DNA from: Candidatus Binataceae bacterium
Lineage (GTDB): Bacteria; Desulfobacterota; Binatia; Binatales; Binataceae
Direction of reading: 5' to 3'
Assembly (NCBI GenBank): GCA_035500095.1
Contig: DATJXN010000132.1
Location: 1-34,370 of the forward strand
DNA length: 34,370 nucleotides
Below, piece by piece: positions 27,662 to 34,370 of the stretch (positions are counted from its first letter, which is position 1; each line of letters starts with the position of its first letter). Made by a program: the position numbers and the translations under genes. The notes under the pieces are model-generated. The model was given only the letters and a program-made list of their open reading frames with translations. It did not search any database and was not told the DNA's origin.

Positions 27662-28576
27662 CTACGGCGCGGCGCGAAACACTCCCTGGGCGCCCCTGGT
27701 GGTTCGCGCGAGCGCGTGGTCGATAAACTCGTAGTCGCCCGCCTCGTGGACGCGGAATTCGAAGACCGCGCCGTCGCCGGGCCCGACCTCGAAACTCGCC
27801 AAGCCGTGCATCGCGTCGGCCGGATTGCCTCCGCGATAGAACGAATCGAAGATAACGCCGGTCACATGGAACGTCGAAGTCAGGTTGGGGCCGGCGTTTA
27901 CGAAGAAGACCCGCACCAGTTCGCCGACCTTGATCGGAATCGGATGCTCGACGTAGCGGTCCACCATCCCGTTGAACACCACGAAGTCGGGCCGCTCTTC
28001 CATCTCCTTGCGGCTGTCGCCGGCGACCAGCCCGTTTTTGTCCGGGACGCCGTAAAATTCGCCCTGCACGATCATCACTTCATGAGCCGCCGGCCACCCC
28101 CTGGCAGGATCGACGATCATCATTCCGTACATTCCGTTGGCCACGTGGGAGAGCGTCGGGATGGCGCTGCACTGGTAGAGAAACGCGCCGGGAACGCGGG
28201 CGCGAAAGGTGAAGCTCAAATTGCGCTGGCCGCTCTGCGCCGAGAAGTGGACCTTGGGCGCAAGCTCCGCGGCGTGCACGTCGATCCCGTGCGCCATCGC
28301 GGTCGGGTTGACGAGCCGGATCGTCACTTCGTCGCCCTGGCGCGCGCGCAGTACCGGTCCCGGCACCGCTCCGTCGTAGGTCCACGCGTCGTAGCGCAGA
28401 CCAAGGCCGATGTCGATGCGCTTGTTCTCGACGGTCAGCATGAAGCTTTTTTTTCCGCCGCGCGCGCTAACGGGCGTCGCGGGCAGGACGACGATCAGTA
28501 TGGCCGCAAGCCACATCGCGACTGCCGCGATGGCCGCCGCAGATACCGTCGGATTTCGATGTGATCGCGAGCGCAA
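27662..28576 (-). CDS. Two-domain copper oxidase, NirK-like, with an altered type 2 site
   Basis: 304 residues: a signal anchor, then two cupredoxin domains. In the first, His96, Cys136, His144 and Met149 (AHGIDVHA, YQCS, LSHVANGMYG) match the type 1 copper ligands of nitrite reductases. Type 2 ligand His101 is present, but the expected His before the Cys is Gln135 (YQC). The second domain has FHVTG (His237) and IDHALART (His287), where NirK has its active-site and third copper His. So electron transfer through type 1 copper is likely and nitrite reduction doubtful. A TTG start at 28576 with AAAGGCG upstream is chosen; a start at the internal ATG (codon 21) would shorten the signal. The gene lies 18 bases after uspA. 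Confidence 0.8.
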   Translation of the reverse strand: MRSRSHRNPTVSAAAIAAVAMWLAAILIVVLPATPVSARGGKKSFMLTVENKRIDIGLGLRYDAWTYDGAVPGPVLRARQGDEVTIRLVNPTAMAHGIDVHAAELAPKVHFSAQSGQRNLSFTFRARVPGAFLYQCSAIPTLSHVANGMYGMMIVDPARGWPAAHEVMIVQGEFYGVPDKNGLVAGDSRKEMEERPDFVVFNGMVDRYVEHPIPIKVGELVRVFFVNAGPNLTSTFHVTGVIFDSFYRGGNPADAMHGLASFEVGPGDGAVFEFRVHEAGDYEFIDHALARTTRGAQGVFRAAP

Positions 28577-28594
28577 CGCCTTTGCGGATGCGCT

Positions 28595-29125
28595 CTAGCG
28601 CGAAGCATCCGATTTTTTCTTTCCGGCCGCGGCCGGCGCGGACGCCTGCGCCTTGGCCGCCTGCGGCTGGGATTCGGCGGCCGCTTGCGCAAATCGCAGG
28701 GTCAAAACGGGGCAGGAAGCGTTGCGCACCACGGCCTCGGTCACGCTGCCGAAGAACAGATGTTTGACGCCGGTGCGCCCGTGCGTCGCCATGACGATCA
28801 GGTCGGCGTTGAGGTCGCGCGCCGAGGCGAGGATGTTCTTCGGGACCTCCGAGACAAACGCGATGCGAGTGTGGAGCTCGGCGGGCACGCGGGTAAGCCG
28901 CCTGCGGGCGGCCTCCTTCAGCTTGATCCTGGCCTGCTGCTCGACTTGCTCGTCTGTACCGATTCCGACCCCGTGATCGGCGAGCATCGGCAGGATCGGC
29001 AGCACGTGCAGCAGATGGATCGTTGCGCCCATGTCGATCGCGAGCCGGCGCGCATGCGCGAGCGCGGCCATCGAATTGTCGTCGAAATCCACCGGACAGA
29101 GAATGATCTTGTACGGATATCCCAT
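28595..29125 (-). CDS. Universal stress protein (UspA family)
   Basis: 176 residues. The N-terminal strand KIILCPVDFDDNS and the ATP-binding motif MATHGRTGVKHLFFGSVTEAVV (G-x2-G-x8-G-S) show the nucleotide-binding UspA subtype. An extra Ala/Lys-rich tail follows (AQASAPAAAGKKK). These proteins act as stress-responsive ATP binders; here the tight placement between an LLM gene (51 bases) and the copper protein gene (18 bases) suggests shared expression. ATG 29125 has a modest site. Confidence 0.9.
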   Translation of the reverse strand: MGYPYKIILCPVDFDDNSMAALAHARRLAIDMGATIHLLHVLPILPMLADHGVGIGTDEQVEQQARIKLKEAARRRLTRVPAELHTRIAFVSEVPKNILASARDLNADLIVMATHGRTGVKHLFFGSVTEAVVRNASCPVLTLRFAQAAAESQPQAAKAQASAPAAAGKKKSDASR

Positions 29126-29176
29126 CGGCTGCAGAACTCCTGTGCAACGAACTGTCGAGCGCGGCGGGCGCGGGCG

Positions 29177-30184
29177 CTAGGCGCCCGCCATCGCGCGCAT
29201 CGTGTTCTGAAAGTCGCGTTCGGCGCTGCGTCCGGGACCGATCGGAAAGATGACCGGATGATTGACGCCGGCCGCGCGAAAGCTCGCGACGAAGTCGGCG
29301 CCGTTTTTCGCCGCGCCAAACGCGCCGATCCGCCGCATGTCGGCGTCGCTCAGCGCCTTGTACGCGTCGTCGCGCTTGCCCTCGCGCCAGAGCTTGCGCA
29401 CCTCGGCGAACTGATCGCTCAGCCCATAGCGCGCGAACATCGCGTTGTACGCGTCAACGAACGCGTAGCCCGCAAGCTCGCGTTTGAACGATTCCAGCGC
29501 CTTGTCCTCGTCCTCGGTGACGCACATGCGAAGGTAGATCGCGATATCGACCTCGGCCGGATTGCGCCCGGCCCGCGCGGCGCCTGCCCGCACCTCGGCC
29601 ACCATCGCGGGCACCGCGTCGGCCGGCGAGTAGTTGAGCAGGACGCCGTCGGCGGCTTCGCCCGCAAGCCGGAGCATCGGCGGGTTGAGCGCGGCCAGAT
29701 AAATCCGCGGCGGACGCGGCGCGTTCGTGACCAGGCTCAAGCGGAAGTCGCACTTGTAAACTTTGCCCTCGAACTTGCAGCGCCCGTTGGTGAACAATTC
29801 GCGCATGATGTGCACGCACTCGCGCATCGCGGTCACCGGCTTTTGGTACGACGCGCCGTGCCAGCGCTCGACGATCACCGGGCTCGAGACGCCAAGGCCG
29901 GCGATTGCGCGGCCGCCCGAAAGTTCGTTGAGCGCGAGCGTCTCCATCGCGAGCACGCCGGGAGTGCGAATCTGGATCGGCACCACGCCGGTCGCGAGGT
30001 CGACGCGCCTGGTCGCCATCGCGCATGGCGCGAGCGCAACGAACGCATTGGGGCCGGCGACCTCGGCAACCCACAATGACCCGTAGCCGAGCGCTTCGGC
30101 CTCCTGCGAGAGCTTGCCCAGCGAACCGAAGAGGGAGGAGACGACCGAAAGATGCAGTCCGAGCTTCTTGTTTTGTGGTGACAT
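29177..30184 (-). CDS. LLM class (luciferase-like) F420-dependent oxidoreductase
   Basis: 335 residues. KLGLHLSVVSSLFGSLG, EALGYGSLWVAEV, LATGVVPIQIRTPGVLAMET, ELSGGRAIAGLGVSSPVIVE and RPPRIYLAALNPPMLRLAGEAADG mark a TIM-barrel LLM enzyme. ATG 30184 diverges from the plus-strand alpha/beta hydrolase. It is first in a minus-strand group running into uspA, the copper protein and a long LLM. The substrate cannot be inferred; closeness to a copper protein is unusual for the family. Confidence 0.88.
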   Translation of the reverse strand: MSPQNKKLGLHLSVVSSLFGSLGKLSQEAEALGYGSLWVAEVAGPNAFVALAPCAMATRRVDLATGVVPIQIRTPGVLAMETLALNELSGGRAIAGLGVSSPVIVERWHGASYQKPVTAMRECVHIMRELFTNGRCKFEGKVYKCDFRLSLVTNAPRPPRIYLAALNPPMLRLAGEAADGVLLNYSPADAVPAMVAEVRAGAARAGRNPAEVDIAIYLRMCVTEDEDKALESFKRELAGYAFVDAYNAMFARYGLSDQFAEVRKLWREGKRDDAYKALSDADMRRIGAFGAAKNGADFVASFRAAGVNHPVIFPIGPGRSAERDFQNTMRAMAGA

Positions 30185-30329
30185 CCGCTTTCCGGCGCCG
30201 TTTAGTTGCGGTCAGCCGCGATTCTGCCGTTATCGCGCTTGCCTGCGCAAGTCGCCGCGACGGTTGCCGGGCCAAGGCGGCGCGAACTATATGATCGGTC
30301 TTGAGCGCCGGCTGCGCGTTGCCATACCG

Positions 30330-31100
30330 ATGCCTTTCTTTCATTCCAACGGCCTCAAGATTCATTACCTCGACCAGGGCCGCGGCGCTCCCGTGCTGAT
30401 GATTCACGGCTTCGGCTCGAGCACCGAGGAGATCTGGGTGAGGACCGGGATGGTCGAACGGCTCGCGCGACGATGGCGAGTGGTCGCGTACGACGCGCGC
30501 GGGCATGGTCGCAGCGACAAGCCGCACGATCCCGCGAAGTACGGTCTTGCGAACATGCGCGCCGACGCCGTCGGGCTGCTCGACTATCTGAAGATCGCGC
30601 GCGCCCGGATGGTCGGCTACTCGATGGGCGGGCGGATCACGCTCGAGGTGCTGATGCGCGATCCCGAGCGCCTCTGCGCGGTCGTGCTCGGCGGCTATGG
30701 CGAGGGCGGCCAGATCGCGGTTCCCGGCCAGCGCCATCGTATCGCGGCCGCGCTCCTGGCCGAGGATCCTGCGGTCATCGAGGATGTGCTCGCGCGGCGG
30801 TTCAGACGCGGCGCCGAGCGTAACGGCAAGGATTTGCGCGCGCTCGCGGCCTGTATCGGCGCCGAGGAGACGACCGACGCCGAGTCCGTGCTCGACCACG
30901 AAAAACTCGGGTGCGCGCCGCAGCCCGTGTTAATCGCGACGGGCGACAAGGATGCGATCGCCGGCGATCCGCGTCCGCTCGCCGAATGGTTCCGCGACGC
31001 GCGCGTGGCCCTGCTGGAAGGTGCCGACCACGTGACGCTTCCGGCCGATCCGCGCTTCCACCAGGCGATCGAGGATTTCCTGGCGGCGGTTCCGGAGTGA
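30330..31100 (+). CDS. Alpha/beta hydrolase
   Basis: 256 residues. FFHSNGLKIHYLDQGRGAPV, then the oxyanion region LMIHGFGSST, DARGHGRSDKP, nucleophile elbow GYSMGGRIT with the catalytic Ser, the Asp in TGDKDAIAGDP and the His in GADHVTLP give a complete triad. It is soluble, with no signal peptide. It probably hydrolyses an ester, thioester or lactone; the substrate is unknown. ATG 30330 is chosen over 30291 because homologues start at MPFFxSNG-like sequence, although neither has a good ribosome site. It converges on gspN. Confidence 0.85.
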   Translation: MPFFHSNGLKIHYLDQGRGAPVLMIHGFGSSTEEIWVRTGMVERLARRWRVVAYDARGHGRSDKPHDPAKYGLANMRADAVGLLDYLKIARARMVGYSMGGRITLEVLMRDPERLCAVVLGGYGEGGQIAVPGQRHRIAAALLAEDPAVIEDVLARRFRRGAERNGKDLRALAACIGAEETTDAESVLDHEKLGCAPQPVLIATGDKDAIAGDPRPLAEWFRDARVALLEGADHVTLPADPRFHQAIEDFLAAVPE

Positions 31101-31155
31101 AACCGTCCGCGGACGCGTCGGCGGGCGGGCGAGGCGGGCAAGAACCTGCGTGCGC

Positions 31156-32019
31156 TCAACTGATCGACGGGGTCAGAAGCGGCCCGCTCAGCAGGTAGGA
31201 GCGGGCGTCCGGAGGATGGGGCAGCAGTCCGAACAGCACGCCCAGGCGCGTTCGCCCTTGCGCTGACGGCGTGATCGTGAACACCAGATTGATTTGGCTT
31301 TGTGCTGCGTTGGGTTCCAGGCGGATCGTCCCGTGCCCTTCGATCTCGCCGTCGGGGCCGTGGCCGCTCACCTTGTTCACCCTGAGCGGGCCGCCGGGCG
31401 CGAGCTTGAGCGAGCCTTCGACTTTGCCGAGGCGGATCGGCGCAAAACCCTCGGCCACCCGGATCGTGAGATTGGCGGTGCGGAACTCGAGTTCGCCGGT
31501 GGCCGCACCCGTACCGTTCGCCACCATTTCGGCCCATCCGCCGCCGGAGATCCGCCCGATCACATTACCGCCAAGACCGCGCATCGCCGCCACCTGCGCA
31601 AGGCCCATGTCGCTCAGCTTGAAACTGAGACCGATGCCCGTGCCGCGGCGATAGACCGTCGCGCGCAGCGCGCCACCGTAAAGTTGCGCATGCACGCGCA
31701 CGCCGGGCTCGCCAAGCATCAGCGCGCCGAGCGCGGGTGCGAGCGTCACGCCGGGGCTTTCGATCTCGAACGGCGCCGCCGGTGCGAGCGAGACCAGGCG
31801 CACGTCGCTGAGCGCCGCGCCAAGCGGCAGACTGATGCCCTGGCCCGAGGAACTGAAGCCGATCCTGAGCGGTCGTAGCAGCGCCGTCAGGGTCGCCGCG
31901 TAGGGGAAAGTCGCCGCCAACGAAGCGATAAACACGGCGGCGCCGAAGGCCGAGTAGACGATCGCGCCGCGATGCGCGCGCGCGAAACCGCCCAGCCGGT
32001 TCGCCAGGCCGTCAGCCAC
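31156..32019 (-). CDS. gspN: Type II secretion system protein GspN
   Basis: 287 residues. One membrane helix (about 20-40: YSAFGAAVFIASLAATFPYA) is followed by a periplasmic domain with the GspN pattern of beta-rich repeats (FKLSDMGLAQVAAM, GGWAEMVANGTGAATGELE, LRVNKVSGHGPDGEIEGHG). GspN is an optional component of type II secretion machines that export folded proteins; its precise role is not settled. It overlaps gspM by 8 bases. It is the last gene of the operon visible in the window. Confidence 0.8.
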   Translation of the reverse strand: MADGLANRLGGFARAHRGAIVYSAFGAAVFIASLAATFPYAATLTALLRPLRIGFSSSGQGISLPLGAALSDVRLVSLAPAAPFEIESPGVTLAPALGALMLGEPGVRVHAQLYGGALRATVYRRGTGIGLSFKLSDMGLAQVAAMRGLGGNVIGRISGGGWAEMVANGTGAATGELEFRTANLTIRVAEGFAPIRLGKVEGSLKLAPGGPLRVNKVSGHGPDGEIEGHGTIRLEPNAAQSQINLVFTITPSAQGRTRLGVLFGLLPHPPDARSYLLSGPLLTPSIS

Positions 32020-32674
32020 TGCGGCCCAGCGCGACGCAGGTCATCTCGACATCGAAGGTATGCGGATCCTGCGAGCGCCGCGCGATATGCAGGGTCGATA
32101 CGGTCACGGGAACGTTCATCGCGCCCAGCCCATACAGCGTATCGACCACCTGCGGAAGGCTGAGCCCGTTGAGCTTGAGTTCGACGGCGTACTGTTTCAT
32201 GCCGCCCGGAAGGGTTTTGTCGGCCGGCGTGATCGATCCGATCTTGTCCTTGCCGGGCGCGCGCGTCAGCGCCTGCTCGACCACCGAGAAGAGCGAGAAG
32301 TCGCCGCTCCCCGCGACCGTCCGCGAGCGCATCGTGGCCAGATCGACATGCAGACGCTGATACGCACGCATCAGGTGCGCGACGTCGACCGCGTCGTGCT
32401 GGCGCGCCTGGATCCGATCGCCGAGCCCGCCGATCGCGCCTTGGATCGGAAGGAACACAAAGTTGAACGCGACAAACAGCGCAAGCACCACGCCTGCGAC
32501 CTGCACCAGGAGGCGCTCGCGCGCTTCGAGCTTCTGGTAGCGTCCGCGCGCGGCCGCGAGCGCCGGAGCGAGCGCCTCGCGCAGGCGCGCCCTGGCCGCA
32601 CCGGACATGGGGGAGAGGCGCGCGCCGATAGCGCGCATGCGCTCCCCGACGACTTTTCGCATCCCGCCGAGCAT
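32012..32674 (-). CDS. gspM: Type II secretion system protein GspM
   Basis: 220 residues: a cytoplasmic N-terminal helix with LEARERLLVQVAGVVLALFVAF, the conserved R-E-R-L-L motif before the membrane helix, and a ferredoxin-like periplasmic domain (MKQYAVELKLNGLSLPQVVDTLYGL). GspM is an inner-membrane platform protein pairing with GspL. AAGGAAC lies 6 bases upstream of the ATG. The gap to gspL is 9 bases and the end overlaps gspN, so the genes are one transcript. Confidence 0.85.
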   Translation of the reverse strand: MLGGMRKVVGERMRAIGARLSPMSGAARARLREALAPALAAARGRYQKLEARERLLVQVAGVVLALFVAFNFVFLPIQGAIGGLGDRIQARQHDAVDVAHLMRAYQRLHVDLATMRSRTVAGSGDFSLFSVVEQALTRAPGKDKIGSITPADKTLPGGMKQYAVELKLNGLSLPQVVDTLYGLGAMNVPVTVSTLHIARRSQDPHTFDVEMTCVALGRSG

Positions 32675-32683
32675 AGCCGTTCC

Positions 32684-34138
32684 TTATTCCAACATCTCGC
32701 CGCGGATCGTCGCGGTCAGCCGGAACTCCACCTTGCTCGGGTCGGAGCCGGCGGTCGCATGCGTGACCTGGATATCGCGAAAGTACTCGCTCATGTCGAG
32801 CGCCTTCTTGACCCGGTCGACGGTCGCGAATGAGTCGGCCAGGCCATCGAGCTTGATCGTGCCTTCATCGAGCGTGAAATCCACGATCTGTGCACCGAGA
32901 TGGGGCGGCAGCGCGCGAGAGAGCGCAAGCAGCGTGTCGAGCGGCGACGCCGAAGCGCCGGCCCCGCCCATCAGATGCAACTGCTTCTCCATCGCGGCGA
33001 CCTGCGCGGCCAGTTGCTCCCTGGCATCCGCCCCGGAGACGCCGGGCCCGAGCGCCGGCGCTGCAATCGCTGCGATCTCGCGGTTTATTTCTGAGAGCTG
33101 GCGGAGGTTGTAGGAGACCTTGATCCCGACATGCAGTGCGATCGCAGCAACGGCTGCGCCCGCCAGCATAAAGCTCGTACGCCATGGGCGCAGGCTGCCG
33201 GTACGGCCGCGAAAGGCGAACTCGCCCTGGCGGAAGTTGAGCAGTTCGACCGCTGCGCCCGGCGTTTCGCCGAGCAGCATCGCGAGGCATCCAGCAAACC
33301 GCGTCGAGCGCGCGGAGAGCGGCCCGAGCAGCGCTGCGCAGTTGAATTCATCGAGCGTATGAACCGGCACCGCGAGCGCCTCGGCCATTCGCCGGCGCAC
33401 GTCGGGCGCCGCCGCCATCGGCCCGGTCAGCACCAACTCGGGTTGTTCATGATCCGAGGCATGGGCGAGCAGTGTCTGGCGCACGGCGCCCAGGATCGCC
33501 GCAGCGCCGGGCGCCGGCGCTCCGTTGGCGGCGGCGCCGCCACCAGTCACGACCGTACGGATCGCCCGCGGCATCCCGCTATTGTCGAGCAACACCATCG
33601 AGGTCGAACTCTGGTCGAGGTCGACCAGCAGATGCGGACCACCGTTCCCGTTGCGCACGCGCGCGAGCAGGGCGGCGAGCGCGAGCGCGCTCAATGTAAC
33701 CGTGCTCGGATTTATCCCGGCGCGGGCGAGCAAGTCCAGATGATGGCGCAGGTCATCCTTGCGCACCATCGCGGCCATCACCAGCGTCTTGCCGTCTTCC
33801 TGGCCGACGCGGGTGAAAGCAACCACCGACTCGTCAACGCCGACGGGCAGATGCTCCTCCAGCGCGAAGGGCACGGTCTGCGTCAGCCGCCGCTGGTCTT
33901 TGAACGGCAGCGAGAGCATCCGCTTGACCACCAGCTCGCCGGGCAGCGCGCTGACGACCAAATCGGGCTTGCCCGCGCCGTCAAGCAGGCGCGCGAGTGC
34001 CGGAGCGAGGTCCGCCTCGTCCGCTCCGCGCCGCTCTTCGACCACGTCGAGCATCGCCAGCGAATTCCAGCTCCGCTCGCCGAGCGCGCCGCGCACCGCG
34101 TCGCCCGCGATCTCGATGGCGAGTATGCGTTGAGCCAT
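32684..34138 (-). CDS. gspL: Type II secretion system protein GspL
   Basis: 484 residues. The cytoplasmic part (1-320) is an actin-like PilM/GspL domain with ILAIEIAGDAVRGAL and LVDLDQSSTSMVLLDNSG. It recruits the GspE ATPase. A membrane helix follows (~321-338) and then the periplasmic ferredoxin-like domain, with DIQVTHATAGSDPSKVEFRL near the end. It anchors the ATPase to the pseudopilus platform. ATG 34138 is 6 bases after the gspK stop, with a purine-rich site. The gene order is gspK-L-M-N, as in other type II operons. Confidence 0.9.
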   Translation of the reverse strand: MAQRILAIEIAGDAVRGALGERSWNSLAMLDVVEERRGADEADLAPALARLLDGAGKPDLVVSALPGELVVKRMLSLPFKDQRRLTQTVPFALEEHLPVGVDESVVAFTRVGQEDGKTLVMAAMVRKDDLRHHLDLLARAGINPSTVTLSALALAALLARVRNGNGGPHLLVDLDQSSTSMVLLDNSGMPRAIRTVVTGGGAAANGAPAPGAAAILGAVRQTLLAHASDHEQPELVLTGPMAAAPDVRRRMAEALAVPVHTLDEFNCAALLGPLSARSTRFAGCLAMLLGETPGAAVELLNFRQGEFAFRGRTGSLRPWRTSFMLAGAAVAAIALHVGIKVSYNLRQLSEINREIAAIAAPALGPGVSGADAREQLAAQVAAMEKQLHLMGGAGASASPLDTLLALSRALPPHLGAQIVDFTLDEGTIKLDGLADSFATVDRVKKALDMSEYFRDIQVTHATAGSDPSKVEFRLTATIRGEMLE

Positions 34139-34144
34139 CGGGGG

Positions 34145-34370
34145 TCAGCCTTCCTGCCAGCTCGCCAGCATCGAGGTGCCGTTGGCGTTGCGGCGAAAGA
34201 CGCTGGTGATGCGCCGGCGCGAATTGGCGAAAGCGCCGACGCCGGTAATCGTGAAATAGGCCGAGCGCGTCGTGATGAGCTTCATCAGCGGCTGGCCGGC
34301 GTCACCGATTCCGGCCAGGTTGCCGACGTCGGTGACCATCAGGAACGGCTGCACCGTTCGGGCCTGGACG
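34145..34370 (-). CDS. gspK: Type II secretion system minor pseudopilin GspK, C-terminal part (runs off the right edge)
   Basis: The frame is open to the right edge and ends at 34145. The visible ~75 residues run from VQARTVQPFLMV to LASWQEG, with LITTRSAYFTITGVGAFANS and SRRRITSVFRRN, the terminal beta-sheet pattern of GspK, the tip pseudopilin. The identity rests mainly on position upstream of gspL and this short match. The N-terminal prepilin signal and the main domain lie outside the window. Confidence 0.75.
   Translation of the reverse strand, partial: VQARTVQPFLMVTDVGNLAGIGDAGQPLMKLITTRSAYFTITGVGAFANSRRRITSVFRRNANGTSMLASWQEG

Overview
The window is GC-rich chromosomal DNA from a Gram-negative bacterium: it carries lptB (lipopolysaccharide transport), several lipoproteins with a lipobox, an RlpA-like protein and a gspK-L-M-N end of a type II secretion operon. 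Three luciferase-like (LLM) oxidoreductases in 12 kb, a GC-rich codon pattern and a deltaproteobacterial-looking gene mix suggest a member of the Desulfobacterota/Binatota area. That placement is inference from gene content only. Most of the long opposite-strand open frames are GC-rich shadows and are left out.

Layout. 1-1330: start of a lipoprotein running off the left edge, a structured non-coding stretch, and an orphan Flp-type pilin with a clear terminator. 1455-7329: a tight central-carbon operon (short-form 6-phosphogluconate dehydrogenase, zwf, transaldolase, pgi) ending in a translationally coupled 3-methyladenine DNA glycosylase. It covers the oxidative pentose phosphate branch and its return to glucose-6-P, without a lactonase gene. 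7500-9350: small hypotheticals, gene fragments, tRNA-Arg(UCG) and, six bases beyond the tRNA, the frameshifted C-terminus of a tyrosine integrase. 9636-17009: a gas vesicle gene cluster in the order regulator-like, gvpF, gvpG, gvpS-like, gvpK, gvpJ, gvpH-like, a CDC48-type double AAA+ ATPase, gvpL, a second gvpF/L and a conserved protein of unknown role. No canonical gvpA or MoxR-type gvpN is seen.

Four genes of this cluster carry lesions as written: two compensating frameshifts in gvpF, an internal deletion plus frameshift in the gvpH-like gene, a one-base frameshift in the ATPase and an in-frame TGA in the last gene. The roughly 24 kb of flanking housekeeping genes read cleanly. Together with the integrase remnant at the tRNA, this suggests an acquired island that is decaying, although base-call or assembly errors could explain the single-base lesions.

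17265-24436: a glycine-zipper lipoprotein, then a minus-strand group (NAD+ synthetase, GT87-like membrane glycosyltransferase, LLM oxidoreductase, Gly/His-rich secreted protein), an RlpA-like lipoprotein and a nucleoside deoxyribosyltransferase-like protein. 24691-26170: lptB and clpP. 26250-30184: a minus-strand group LLM - UspA - NirK-like two-domain copper protein - LLM, in which the copper protein has Gln where a type 2 copper His is expected. 30330-31100: an alpha/beta hydrolase. 31156-34370: gspN, gspM, gspL and the 3' end of gspK on the minus strand.
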